The notes below the pieces were generated by a model. The model did not search any database, was not told the DNA's origin, and worked only from the letters and a program-made list of their open reading frames with translations. The translations under genes and the position numbers were made by a program. Source: Olavius algarvensis Delta 4 endosymbiont (GTDB lineage: Bacteria; Desulfobacterota; Desulfobacteria; Desulfobacterales; CAJINA01). From it: a DNA stretch of 64,000 nt. This document shows positions 1-8,302 of this stretch, piece after piece; positions within the stretch are counted from its first letter, which is position 1; every line of letters starts with the position of its first letter. Where the stretch lies: positions 1 to 64,000 of the forward strand of contig CAJINA010000165.1 in NCBI GenBank assembly GCA_905176665.1, read 5' to 3'.

Positions 1-107
1 AAGAGAATGTCCTTGTAATTTTGATAGTCAAGATCGGCCACCGCAAGGATATCTACCGAAACCTACCGTAATTTTTCCATTCAATTTTATTGTTATAACT
101 ATGTAAT

Positions 108-125
108 AGGCCGCTGGCGTCTTTT
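108..125. other. first copy of a possible integron core-site motif
   Basis: The 18-base motif AGGCCGCYGGCGTCTTTT occurs here and again at 274-291, 166 bases apart and in the same orientation, both beyond the 3' end of the integron-type integrase. In this copy the GTTAGGC core is degenerate (GTAATAGGC). Two copies next to an integrase suggest recombination sites or a decayed cassette boundary. I could not draw a convincing attC fold, so this is a candidate only. The rest of 1-299 is AT-rich and shows no gene. Confidence 0.3.
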
Positions 126-270
126 TGGGAAAAAGTAGTTATTAGGACATTTTTTAATGTTTGACAGGTTCCAACAATTATACACCAAACAAACCTACTT
201 TCAATATGATATGTAAAATCATCACAAATTGAAGGTTGGTTTGAAGCGGCTTTTGCTGGTTATTACACAA

Positions 271-291
271 GTTAGGCCGCCGGCGTCTTTT
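271..291. other. candidate integron core site beside intI
   Basis: GTTAGGC at 271-277 matches the integron core-site consensus GTTRRRY. It is followed by the 18-base motif shared with 108-125. It lies 22 bases beyond the stop codon of the integrase, a position used in integrons where the integrase points toward its cassettes. The motif match and duplication are visible; use as attI or attC is inferred. Confidence 0.35.
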
Positions 292-299
292 CTGCTAAA

Positions 300-1547
300 T
301 TAGTTATTTTTTCTATTTTTATCCAAGGGACTCACTATTCCCAGCCGATTTGTCTGGGCTACATGAGTGTAGATCATTGTTGTTTCAAGATGACGATGGC
401 CTAACAATTCCTGGATCGTCCGAATGTCGCAGCCTTGTTCCACCAAGTGAGTTGCAAAACAATGTCTCAGCGTATGGACTGTCACTCTTTTAGGAATCTG
501 TGCCTTGGTGGTTGCTTTCTTTATATGTTTTTGTAGCACACTTTTATGTATATGATGCCGCCGAACAATACCTGAACGCGGGTCTGTCGAGAGTGTATGC
601 GATGGAAACACCCAGAACCAGGCCCATTCTGTGCTGGCATTGGGCATTTTTCTTTCTAGGGCCCCGGGCAATTCAACTCCCGGTTGATTGCCGGCCCTGT
701 CCTTTTCATAAATTTTTCTGATCGACTTCAAGTGCTTTTTTAAGGATGGGACGATCGAATCGGGTAAGACGGTTTCACGGTCCTTGTCGCCCTTACCGCC
801 ACGGATAATGATGGTTTTGCGCTCTATGTCGATATCTTTGACCCTGAGTTGCAGACATTCTTTCAGCCTGAGACCACCACCGTAAATTACCTGTGCCATT
901 AACCGATTTACACCCTGCAATTCACCTAGGAGGAGCGCTACTTCGTTTTGGGTCAGCACGACCGGCAGCCGTTTCTTGCGCTTGGCACGGATGGCTTTGC
1001 CGATGTCCTCGATGGGCTGGTTAAGCACATGTCGGAACAGGAACAATAAGGCGCTGAAACCTTGGTTCTGGGTTGTTGCTGAGACCTTACGCTCCACGGC
1101 CAGGTGGGTCATGAAATTCTTGACATGCCCGGCATTCAGTGACTCTGGAGTGTCACCGTTGACGAACAGGTAAAATCGCCGTACCCATCCAAGATATGCC
1201 TGTTCCGTTCTCAACGCCAGGTGCTTTAGCCGCATCATCTTACGCATATCGCTGGCCACAGTCCTCCAATGACCGCGTGTGTCCAACCGGACCGAGTGTT
1301 TTTTCCCGTCTCGGCAGGCCTTCCAAAACCGGAAGATCTCAATGGCCTCGCGGGCCTGATCCAATTGCCATTGCTTCCGGTGTTTTGCTATCGATTGAAG
1401 GTGTCGGTCAATATCCTCCTGCCTATAATCATCTTCGGGATGCTTTTGGCAGTAGTTGCAAAACTGCAAAACCCAGTGAACATAAAAATCAACCGCTTTT
1501 AATGCGGTAAACCGATTCTTTAGTAGATATTGACGAAATTCTTCCAT
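300..1547 (-). CDS. intI: integron-type tyrosine recombinase (IntI family)
   Basis: Site-specific recombinase of the XerC/D superfamily. Catalytic residues are visible: Arg227 (GGGLRLKE), a Lys near 252-255 (GGKGDKDR), His358 and Arg361 (HTLRH), His384 (LGHRHLE) and nucleophile Tyr393 (MIYTH). Residues 303-346 (EWAWFWVFPS, DPRSG, RRHH) form the extra patch that sets integron integrases apart from Xer proteins. At 415 residues it is about 80 longer than classical IntI; the extension (1-85) resembles an added SAM-like core-binding domain. It is the first gene in the window, and no cassette genes are visible between it and the window edge. The normal cassette side (right) leads to the housekeeping gene glnS, so it is either a solo integrase or a reverse-type integron whose array lies to the left. 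Confidence 0.88.
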   Translation of the reverse strand: MEEFRQYLLKNRFTALKAVDFYVHWVLQFCNYCQKHPEDDYRQEDIDRHLQSIAKHRKQWQLDQAREAIEIFRFWKACRDGKKHSVRLDTRGHWRTVASDMRKMMRLKHLALRTEQAYLGWVRRFYLFVNGDTPESLNAGHVKNFMTHLAVERKVSATTQNQGFSALLFLFRHVLNQPIEDIGKAIRAKRKKRLPVVLTQNEVALLLGELQGVNRLMAQVIYGGGLRLKECLQLRVKDIDIERKTIIIRGGKGDKDRETVLPDSIVPSLKKHLKSIRKIYEKDRAGNQPGVELPGALERKMPNASTEWAWFWVFPSHTLSTDPRSGIVRRHHIHKSVLQKHIKKATTKAQIPKRVTVHTLRHCFATHLVEQGCDIRTIQELLGHRHLETTMIYTHVAQTNRLGIVSPLDKNRKNN

Positions 1548-1929
1548 AGATTAACATGCATTTAGTTCTGATCAGGATACCGGACAGCCCAATATCGTAT
1601 TTGGAGCGGTCTATGTGCTAATACCAATTATCATGCCAGGAAGTATTGCAAGGCTGTGATAATCATATGGGAAGGTTTTCTACCTTTTATCTAACACTTA
1701 CAGGCAACCGCCACCATTCAGTTTTACTAAAAGAATGTACAGATAAGTACACTTGCACAAAAAACCGTGCATGGGTGCACATTAAACTGTGCAACTATTT
1801 GCAATTGCAGGCCAACTTGTTATTTATGGAAACGTAATTATTGATATGCTATAGTTTTTGGGTTAAGGGCACTGGATCTTATGCCGATTTCATTCACGAT
1901 AACCAAAAGCGAACTACAGGAAAGAAAAT
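1548..1929. other. intergenic region with clustered TGCAC/GTGCA motifs
   Basis: This 382-base gap between intI and glnS holds no convincing gene. Between 1753 and 1809 the pentamer TGCAC or its complement GTGCA appears four times (1754, 1767, 1775 as palindromic GTGCAC, 1790), followed by TTGCAATTGCA at 1799-1809. It could bind a regulator of either flanking gene or be a recombination remnant. Neither is proven. Confidence 0.3.
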
Positions 1930-3672
1930 ATGAGCAAGGTTGAAGGTGCAAAAACAACCGGTGATGATGCCGCCTCCGGTGATTTCATCCGCACGATGAT
2001 CGAGGAAGATCTGGCCAATGATAAACATAAAGGACGCGTGGCCACCCGCTTTCCTCCGGAACCCAACGGGTACCTGCACATCGGGCACGCCAAATCGATC
2101 TGCCTCAATTTCGGGGTGGCCAAACAGTACAGCGGCACCTGCAACCTGCGCTTTGACGACACCAACCCCACCAAGGAAAGTGTGGAGTACGTCAATTCCA
2201 TCAAGGAGGACGTGCGCTGGCTGGGATTTGACTGGGAAGACCGCGAATATTACGCGTCCAACTATTTCGACCGGCTCTACGAGTTTGCCGTGGAACTGAT
2301 TGCAAAGGGATTGGCGTATGTTGACAGCCTGACTGCGGACCAAATTCGCGAACACCGGGGCACCCTGACCGAGCCCGGTAAGGCGAGTCCCTACCGCGAC
2401 CGGCCCGTTGAGGAAAACCTGGACCTGTTTGAACGCATGAAGGCCGGCGAGTTCGCCGACGGCACCCACGTCCTGCGGGCCAAGATCGACATGGCCCATC
2501 CCAACCTGCTGATGCGCGACCCGACGCTTTACCGCATCCGCAAGGCCCATCACCACCGGACCGGCGATAAGTGGTGCATCTACCCCATGTACGATTTCAC
2601 CCACTGCCTTTCGGACAGCATCGAGCACATCACCCATTCGCTGTGCACCCTGGAATTTGAAAACAACCGGGCCCTTTACGACTGGGTTCTGGACCACCTG
2701 AATGTTCCCAGCCGGCCCGAACAGACCGAGTTCGCCCGGCTCAACCTCGGCTATACCGTGTTGAGCAAACGTAAACTGATCGAACTGGTGGACCAAGGGC
2801 ATGTCAGCGGCTGGGACGACCCGCGCATGCCGACCATCAGTGGTTTGCGTCGGCGCGGCTACCCACCCGAGGCCATCCGCAATTTCTGTGACCGGATCGG
2901 GATCGCCAAACGCGACAGCATCGTGGACATGGCCCTGTTGGAATACAGCGTGCGCGAACACCTCAACGTGGTGGCGCCGCGCCACATGGGAGTGCTGCGG
3001 CCTTTAAAACTGGTCATCGAAAACTACCCGGACGACCAGGTCGAGGAGCTCGATTTCATCAACAACCCGGAGCGTCCCGAGGACGGCACCCGCAAGGTGC
3101 CTTTTTCGAAAGTGCTGTACATCGAACAGGACGATTTCAGGGAAGTTCCCTTCCGCAAGTATTTTCGTCTGGCGCCGGGGCGTGAGGTTCGCCTGCGCTA
3201 CGCGTACCTGGTTACCTGCACGGACTTTGTCAAGGATGAGGCCACCGGCGAAATCCTGGAAGTGCGCTGCACCTATGACCCGGAGACCCGCGGCGGAAAC
3301 GCGCCGGACGGCCGTAAGGTCAAGGGCACGATCCACTGGGTCAGCGCGGCCCATGCACTGGAGGCCGAAGTCCGGCTGTACGATTACCTGTTCAAGGCGC
3401 ACAACCCGTCGACTATTGCTGAGGGCGGTCATTTCAGCGACCACCTCAACCCGGAATCGCTGGAAGTGCTGGCCGACTGCAAACTGGAGCCCTGCCTGGC
3501 CGACATTGAACCCGGCAGCCGGTTTCAGTTTGAACGTCTGGGATATTTTTGCGCCGATGCAAAAGAGAGCACGCCCGGAAAGCCGGTCTTCAACCGCACG
3601 GTGACCCTGAGGGACACCTGGGCCAGGATCGAAAAGGCTCGCAAGGCGGCGGAGCAAAGTAAAAAAAAATGA
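1930..3672 (+). CDS. glnS: glutaminyl-tRNA synthetase
   Basis: Class I aminoacyl-tRNA synthetase that charges tRNA-Gln with glutamine in the cytoplasm. The HIGH motif is intact at about residues 50-53 ([10 protein letters not shown]), and the KMSKS equivalent is LSKRKL near residue 278. RFDDTNP and the C-terminal anticodon-binding beta barrels are present, and 580 residues is normal for bacterial GlnRS. AGGAAAG lies 6 bases before the ATG, supporting this start. The same window encodes all three GatCAB subunits, so here GatCAB probably serves Asp-tRNA-Asn, with GlnRS handling tRNA-Gln. The gene appears monocistronic: a repeat-rich spacer follows and the next gene has its own leader. Confidence 0.97.
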   Translation: MSKVEGAKTTGDDAASGDFIRTMIEEDLANDKHKGRVATRFPPEPNGYLHIGHAKSICLNFGVAKQYSGTCNLRFDDTNPTKESVEYVNSIKEDVRWLGFDWEDREYYASNYFDRLYEFAVELIAKGLAYVDSLTADQIREHRGTLTEPGKASPYRDRPVEENLDLFERMKAGEFADGTHVLRAKIDMAHPNLLMRDPTLYRIRKAHHHRTGDKWCIYPMYDFTHCLSDSIEHITHSLCTLEFENNRALYDWVLDHLNVPSRPEQTEFARLNLGYTVLSKRKLIELVDQGHVSGWDDPRMPTISGLRRRGYPPEAIRNFCDRIGIAKRDSIVDMALLEYSVREHLNVVAPRHMGVLRPLKLVIENYPDDQVEELDFINNPERPEDGTRKVPFSKVLYIEQDDFREVPFRKYFRLAPGREVRLRYAYLVTCTDFVKDEATGEILEVRCTYDPETRGGNAPDGRKVKGTIHWVSAAHALEAEVRLYDYLFKAHNPSTIAEGGHFSDHLNPESLEVLADCKLEPCLADIEPGSRFQFERLGYFCADAKESTPGKPVFNRTVTLRDTWARIEKARKAAEQSKKK

Positions 3673-3688
3673 TTTAGGTATTTAGTCC

Positions 3689-3833
3689 GAAGACTGAAGG
3701 CTGAAGTAAAACCTGTATGAACCAGGTTAAAGCAAATTAGGTTGCAATGCACATGTGCCAAAGAGCCGGAAGCAAACTTCAGCTTTTTTGGTGCTTTTGA
3801 CCGGCCTATCCCTCAGTCTTCAGCCTTCAGACT
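3689..3833. repeat. spaced inverted repeat after glnS
   Basis: AGACTGAAGGCTGAAG at 3691-3706 is nearly complementary to CTTCAGCCTTCAGACT at 3818-3833 (one mismatch). The arms are more than 110 bases apart. A related purine-rich direct sequence, with GTCAGATGTC and ATCAGATGTC, occurs at 4281-4305. This looks like one of several low-complexity intergenic repeats in this genome. No U-tract supports a terminator. Confidence 0.4.
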
Positions 3834-3860
3834 GACAACCTGACAAACACGAGGTCTACC

Positions 3861-4262
3861 ATGAAACGCTATCTGCACACGCTTATCATAGTTGTAACGG
3901 TCTTAGGCATCGGTCTGATTCCCGGTTTGTCAATTGCCAAAGACTATCCGGTGACATTTCTGAAGGAGACTTACAAGACCCAGGCGCCCGGGACAGGGGG
4001 CGGCAAGGTCTACCACACCTGGGCCGTGGAAAGCGAGAAGGGCAACCGCCTGCTGATCCTCACCGGCGATGATACCGTCAAGCGCCAGTGGCTGCGGGAT
4101 TTCGTCAAGACGGGCAACACCTTCATCATTACGGTCCCGTCCAAGGAGACCGGCCAGTTCGAAACCGAAACGATCTTCAAGATCAACGTCACCAACATCC
4201 ACCCCGTGGATGAAAGCTTCATGGGCGAGAAGAAAAAAGGCAAGAAGAAGAGAAGAAAGTAG
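3861..4262 (+). CDS. small secreted protein of unknown function
   Basis: I do not recognise a family. The 133-residue product begins with a clear signal peptide (MKRYLHTLIIVVTVLG through about residue 26, ending in a plausible SIA-K cleavage site), so it is probably periplasmic. The mature part is a small soluble domain rich in beta-prone segments. It ends in a strongly basic tail, KKKGKKKRRK, that could contact nucleic acid, phospholipid or acidic polysaccharide. It sits alone between glnS and the convergent Memo-family gene. Codon use matches its neighbours, and the ATG follows an ACGAGG-like ribosome-binding site. Confidence 0.75.
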   Translation: MKRYLHTLIIVVTVLGIGLIPGLSIAKDYPVTFLKETYKTQAPGTGGGKVYHTWAVESEKGNRLLILTGDDTVKRQWLRDFVKTGNTFIITVPSKETGQFETETIFKINVTNIHPVDESFMGEKKKGKKKRRK

Positions 4263-4377
4263 CAGGGTATAACATCTAGGGGTCAGATGTCGGAGATCAG
4301 ATGTCTGAAAATACGTTGCCCATTCATCGCCGACTTCAGACTTCCGACCTCCGTCCTCCGTGTTTTAATGCTCCGCA

Positions 4378-5229
4378 CTAAAACACCATCCCCACATAGC
4401 CCACAAAAGAACTCCCCGGACTCTTATCCGCACTGGTCGCATAGGTCAGGCATTCGCCTTTTTGGGCGCCGGCCTTGACTCCGGCTGCGATGGCGGCGGC
4501 CGCTGCACCGCTGCAGCAGGCATTGCGGTTGCCCAGCCCCTGCTTGATGACCTCTTGAGGCTGCATGGCAGTCATGGCATCGATCACGGCCTGGTCGTTC
4601 TCCTCCTTAACCCAGTCCAGGGCCGCTGGTCCGGTCCCCTTGTCCATGAAGCCGTAGTTGGGCCCGTAGTGGGTCAGATCCGTGGACCCGAGTACCATCA
4701 GGTTGAGCCCTAATTCAGCGGCAATCTCCACGGCGGCCTCGCCGACCTGCAGGGCAAACGGAGAAGGCGGTACCCCGATCGGAACGAATGCGGCCGAATC
4801 GAAGAAATATTTGACAAAGGGGCACTGCAACTCAATGGTGTTGTCTCGGAGAAAATCCGCGTCCCGATTGACACTGAAGGAAAACTGCTCCGCCAACTGT
4901 CCGGCCATATCAGTCGCAATCGGCAATTCACCGAAAGGCGTTTGCCAGCTGCCGGCCGTGTAGATGCAGGGGGTCGATCCCGGGTGCATGTGCATCCCAA
5001 AAACCACCACCACATCCGGCTGGGCGGCCCGGCTCAAGGCATGGATGACGTTGCAGGCGATGCTCCCGGAAAAAAACCACCCGGCATGGGGTACGATGCC
5101 GCCCACCAGGCCGGCCTTATCGCCAACCTCGGGTCCCTCGCCCAGGAACGCCTTAATCTGCTTCTCACATTCGCCGGCACTGCCCGGATACCAGCTGCCT
5201 GAAAATACTGATTCCCTAACGTTTGCCAT
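4378..5229 (-). CDS. Memo-family protein (AmmeMemoRadiSam system protein B)
   Basis: Homologue of the Memo family, an extradiol-dioxygenase-like fold found in the conserved bacterial and archaeal AmmeMemoRadiSam triad. Visible hallmarks are the N-terminal SWYPG, PHAGWFFSG with a candidate metal-ligand His, GMHMHPG, STDLTHYG, and CCSGAAAAA toward the C-terminus. The longer reading frame begins at 5265, but I choose the ATG at 5229 (MANVRES) because GAAAGGGGGG lies just upstream on the minus strand. Its product is 283 residues, a normal length. The usual partners, AMMECR1 and a radical SAM enzyme, are not adjacent here. The biochemical role of the bacterial protein is not settled. Confidence 0.88.
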   Translation of the reverse strand: MANVRESVFSGSWYPGSAGECEKQIKAFLGEGPEVGDKAGLVGGIVPHAGWFFSGSIACNVIHALSRAAQPDVVVVFGMHMHPGSTPCIYTAGSWQTPFGELPIATDMAGQLAEQFSFSVNRDADFLRDNTIELQCPFVKYFFDSAAFVPIGVPPSPFALQVGEAAVEIAAELGLNLMVLGSTDLTHYGPNYGFMDKGTGPAALDWVKEENDQAVIDAMTAMQPQEVIKQGLGNRNACCSGAAAAAIAAGVKAGAQKGECLTYATSADKSPGSSFVGYVGMVF

Positions 5230-5335
5230 ATGCCCCCCTTTCGCCGAGTGGCGGGCTATCAACATATTGATGATGTCAAATTTATTGCGCGGACGTTTAC
5301 GAGATAAGACCCTGGGGCGATTTGAGCTCTAATTT

Positions 5336-5430
5336 GTCATGCCGGGCTCGATCCGGCATCCACATTAGCGTTGAAAGGTCGACTGGATGCCGGATACGCC
5401 ATCCCGGACATGATCCGGGACTGGCATGAC
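5336..5430. repeat. palindromic intergenic repeat, GTCATGCCGG type
   Basis: The element begins GTCATGCCGGGCTCGATCCG and ends in the near complement, with CCGGGACTGGCATGAC at its right end. An inner GGATGCC/GGCATCC pair adds further self-complementarity. It is a single copy in this window and resembles the GTCATGCCGGA palindromes dispersed in many proteobacterial genomes. No gene overlaps it. Confidence 0.6.
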
Positions 5431-5566
5431 GGAGGTAAATCAAAGTGCTGTATAGCGGTATGGCCCTATCGCTTGAACAGTTATCCTAATTTACAATTAA
5501 ATGACAAAAACTGCAAAAAAAATCCCCCTTCAGAGCCAGGAGGGGATGAAAAATCAAAACCAGATC

Positions 5567-5730
5567 ATCGCGCAGGGACGCCAAGGCGCAGAGAAACCAA
5601 AAAACAGATTTGATCGCGCGATCGCGCGAAAAACCTGTCAGGCTGTTAAGCTTTTATTATTTTAAGATTTTCCGGTGAAGCCGGAGCAAATGTGTGGTTT
5701 TCTCTGCGTCTCTGCGTCTTTCCGCGAGGA
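5567..5730. repeat. CGCAGAGACGC palindromic repeat, copy A
   Basis: Left arm CGCGCAGGGACGCCAAGGCG (5569-5588) is answered by CTCTGCGTCTCTGCGTCTTT at 5702-5721. The centre holds a GCGCGATCGCGCG palindrome (5615-5627) and a CCGGTGAAGCCGG hairpin. Further copies lie at 44607, 45103, 47125 and, truncated, 48066. This copy occupies the spacer between the divergent Memo gene and the end of hypB. The remainder of 5431-5823 shows nothing gene-like. Confidence 0.75.
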
Positions 5731-5823
5731 TAAGCTTTCTGGAGCTTCTCTGCGGGTTTGCGCCCATGCGAAAAATAATAGGTTACATTTGCCTTCTGCT
5801 ATAGATTGCCAAAGCTGCTGATT

Positions 5824-6609
5824 TTAGGCGTGCAACTTGGAAGCTACCTTATCCTTCAGCCATTGAATCCAGGCGTCGAAGCCCTCCTCGGTTTTAGCCG
5901 AGATTTCAAACACCGGGATGTCCGGGTGCACCTGGTGAATGTTATCGACGGCTTCCTGGCGGTCGCAATCGAGATAGGGCAGCAGGTCGATCTTGTTCAG
6001 CAAGGCGGCATTGCACTCGCGGAACATCAGGGGGTACTTGAGCGGTTTATCTTCACCTTCGGTTACCGACAGCATCACCACCCGCTCGTCCTCGCCGATG
6101 TCGAACTCAGCCGGGCAGACCAGGTTGCCGATATTCTCCACAATGAGCAGGTCGATGGTGTCCAGGTCGATTCCGCCCACCGCCGCCTCGATCACGTGGG
6201 CGGCCAGGTGGCAGTCGCCTCCGAATTCGTCCGTGTTGATCTGCACCACCGGCGCCCCGCTGGCCGCCAGCCGGTCGGCATCATTGGTTGTACAGATATC
6301 GCCCACAACCACCGCACATTTGATCTCCGGCATGAGCAGGGCCAGGGACTTGACCAGGGTTTCGGTTTTCCCGGATCCCGGACTGCTCATGACGTTCAGG
6401 ACGAACACATTTTTTTCCGCGAACAGCTTGCGGTTCTGATCGGCCATGATGTTGTTGGCGTCCAGCACGCTGCGAACCACCTTGATCTCACGGGTACCCG
6501 AGCGTTTGCTGCCCACGACGGTCCCATGGTGATGATCATGCCCGTGGTGGGTATGCTTGGTTCCGTCGTGGTGATAATATTTCCTGGTGGTGAAAAATTC
6601 GATACTCAT
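5824..6609 (-). CDS. hypB: hydrogenase/metalloenzyme nickel-insertion GTPase HypB
   Basis: GTPase that helps insert nickel into [NiFe]-hydrogenase and related enzymes. The P-loop SPGSGKT lies at residues 76-82, a DICTTNDADR segment follows, and NKIDLL gives the base-specificity motif. A histidine-rich N-terminus (residues 13-28, nine His) probably stores or buffers nickel. HypB is 261 residues, in the usual range. Its ATG overlaps the stop of hypA (ATGA), indicating translational coupling. No hydrogenase structural genes or hypCDEF are in the window. HypAB may therefore serve an enzyme encoded elsewhere, with nickel from the NikKMLQO system at 56645-60364. Confidence 0.96.
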   Translation of the reverse strand: MSIEFFTTRKYYHHDGTKHTHHGHDHHHGTVVGSKRSGTREIKVVRSVLDANNIMADQNRKLFAEKNVFVLNVMSSPGSGKTETLVKSLALLMPEIKCAVVVGDICTTNDADRLAASGAPVVQINTDEFGGDCHLAAHVIEAAVGGIDLDTIDLLIVENIGNLVCPAEFDIGEDERVVMLSVTEGEDKPLKYPLMFRECNAALLNKIDLLPYLDCDRQEAVDNIHQVHPDIPVFEISAKTEEGFDAWIQWLKDKVASKLHA

Positions 6610-6968
6610 GTGGAGTGGTCCTCATCCATAACTTCGATTGATACGATATCGAGCTCCTTGCCGGAGATCAACTCGAGGGAACCGCTCTCGCATTTGGGGC
6701 AGGCGAAAGCGGGCTCGTCGATGGTCCAGTGGTTGTCGCAATCCTTGCACTTGGCCACCACCGGGATCTGCTCGATGTTCAGTTGGGCGCCTTCCAGCCG
6801 GGTGTCCTTTATGGCCACCGAGAAACAGAAAGTCAAGCTTTCCGGGACGATGGCCAAGAGTTTGCCGATCCTGAGATTGACACTTTCGACCTGTACGTCC
6901 TTCATCTCGGCTGGAATGGAGGCCTCGGCTATATCGATTATTTCCAGGGCAATGCCCATTTCATGCAT
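6606..6968 (-). CDS. hypA: nickel metallochaperone HypA
   Basis: Small metallochaperone that delivers Ni(II) with HypB during metalloenzyme maturation. The N-terminus MHEMGIALEI carries the conserved Met1-His2 nickel site. The structural zinc site is formed by CKDC and CPKC in the second half. It is 120 residues, the usual length. Its stop overlaps the start of hypB by 4 bases, so the two form an operon read on the minus strand. Upstream lies a terminator (7055-7092) that should isolate it from sucCD. Confidence 0.96.
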   Translation of the reverse strand: MHEMGIALEIIDIAEASIPAEMKDVQVESVNLRIGKLLAIVPESLTFCFSVAIKDTRLEGAQLNIEQIPVVAKCKDCDNHWTIDEPAFACPKCESGSLELISGKELDIVSIEVMDEDHST

Positions 6969-7054
6969 AATATAAGCACCTTATCAACTTTAACAAAATA
7001 CGTTTCAGCAGCCATCATCCTGTGCAAAAACGATGAAAGCCTTCCACCTAAACC

Positions 7055-7092
7055 ATAAAAACCGCCTGCGAGCAAGAGTTTCTCACAGACGG
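7055..7092 (-). terminator. intrinsic terminator downstream of sucD
   Basis: Read on the minus strand, CCGTCTGTGAG pairs with CTCGCAGGCGG (11 base pairs, counting G-U wobbles) across a 9-base loop, followed at once by TTTTTAT. It ends transcripts arriving from sucCD about 250 bases past the sucD stop, before hypA begins. Confidence 0.75.
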
Positions 7093-7198
7093 CCTTTTAT
7101 GAAAAATCAGATCTGTAACATCTCAACAAGCAGCCGGTAGATATAAAGCCGCTTGCCGTGCAAAAGTCTTTTCCAATTACGACAATTAAAAACAACTC

Positions 7199-7348
7199 AT
7201 TGAAGCTATCATAAAAAGTGGATTTTGGTTCAAGATCAAGGCGGCCACTAAAGTCAGACCCGAGGAATACTAAAGTATTTCGAGGGCCTGGCTTTTGTGG
7301 CCAACGCCGAGATTGGGCCAAAAGACCTTTTTAAGATAGCTTCTAAAA
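7199..7348. repeat. TTAGAAGC-type palindromic repeat, copy 1
   Basis: One of four copies of a 150-210 base element whose ends read TTAGAAGCYAYCTYA. Here the ends are TTGAAGCTATCATAAAAAGT and TTTTTAAGATAGCTTCTAAA, with an internal palindrome AATACTAAAGTATT at 7266-7279. The right end contains the TAG stop codon of sucD (7343-7345). Other copies lie at 17024, 18033 and 60361. Confidence 0.75.
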
Positions 7349-8212
7349 CACCTGGGCGCATATATCGCCCAGTTGCCCCAGGTTTTCACACACATGAATC
7401 CCGCCGGCTTTCATGGCTTCGATCTTGCCCTGGGCGGTGCCGCTGCCCCCGCTCACGATGGCCCCGGCATGTCCCATGCGGCGCCCGGGAGGTGCGGTGA
7501 GCCCGGCGATAAAGCCAACCACGGGTTTGTTCACGTTGGCCGCGATAAAGTCGGCCGCCTCTTCCTCGGCTGTGCCGCCGATTTCACCGACCATGACGAT
7601 CCCCTTGGTGTCCGGATCATCCTGGAAGGCACTCAGGCAGTCGATAAAATTGGTCCCGTTGACCGGGTCACCGCCGATACCGATACAGGTGGTCTGGCCG
7701 ATGCCCTTGCCGGTCAACTGGTGGACGACTTCATAGGTCAGGGTGCCGGAGCGCGACACCACCCCGATGGGGCCGCCCGGCTGGTGAATGGGACCCGGCA
7801 TGATGCCGATTTTGCACTCACCCGGTGTAATGATGCCCGGACAGTTGGGGCCGATCAGGCGGCTGTTCTTGCCCGCCATGAAATTCTTGACTTTCATCAT
7901 GTCCATCACGGGGATGCCCTCGGTAATCGCAACGATCAGCTCGATTTCAGCATCTACAGCTTCCATGATCGCATCGGCCGCAAAGGGCGGCGGTACGAAA
8001 ATCATGCTGCAGTTGGCGCCGGTGGCGCTGACCGCGTCTTTGACCGTGTTGAACACCGGCACGTCGTCCATTTTCTGCCCGGCCTTGCCCGGTGTCACCC
8101 CGGCCACGACCTGGGTGCCGTACTCAACGCACTGGCGGGTATGGAATTGTCCTTCCCGGCCGGTAATGCCCTGGACCAGAAGCTTCGTTTCCTTGTTTAC
8201 GAATATGCTCAC
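7343..8212 (-). CDS. sucD: succinyl-CoA synthetase alpha subunit
   Basis: Alpha subunit of succinate-CoA ligase (NDP-forming), which interconverts succinyl-CoA and succinate with substrate-level phosphorylation. The CoA-binding Rossmann region (GITGREG, residues 15-21) and the phosphorylated histidine ([10 protein letters not shown], His248) are intact. Its 289 residues match the family. It follows sucC by 90 bases on the minus strand. Together with the mutase and transcarboxylase genes upstream it completes the succinate end of the methylmalonyl-CoA pathway. Its last codon and TAG stop lie inside the end of a dispersed repeat element. Confidence 0.97.
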   Translation of the reverse strand: MSIFVNKETKLLVQGITGREGQFHTRQCVEYGTQVVAGVTPGKAGQKMDDVPVFNTVKDAVSATGANCSMIFVPPPFAADAIMEAVDAEIELIVAITEGIPVMDMMKVKNFMAGKNSRLIGPNCPGIITPGECKIGIMPGPIHQPGGPIGVVSRSGTLTYEVVHQLTGKGIGQTTCIGIGGDPVNGTNFIDCLSAFQDDPDTKGIVMVGEIGGTAEEEAADFIAANVNKPVVGFIAGLTAPPGRRMGHAGAIVSGGSGTAQGKIEAMKAGGIHVCENLGQLGDICAQVF

Positions 8213-8302
8213 TGTGTTTACCTCTCTTTTAACTATCGCTCAATTTAGCTTATGATGTCACCGCATCCGTTGAATCTCTGACGGCCTGCCGTCAACCTTA
8301 TA

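Noticed and set aside
1646..1837. 63-aa frame before glnS
   Set aside because: No ribosome-binding site, odd composition, covers the TGCAC cluster.
1548..1929. Classical attI site and cassettes on the 5' side of intI
   Set aside because: No GTTRRRY match with context; the next gene is the housekeeping glnS.
5371..5613. 80-aa frame
   Set aside because: Runs through two palindromic repeats; composition follows the repeats.
7097..7321. 74-aa minus-strand frame after sucD
   Set aside because: Made of a TTAGAAGC-type repeat and terminator-proximal DNA.
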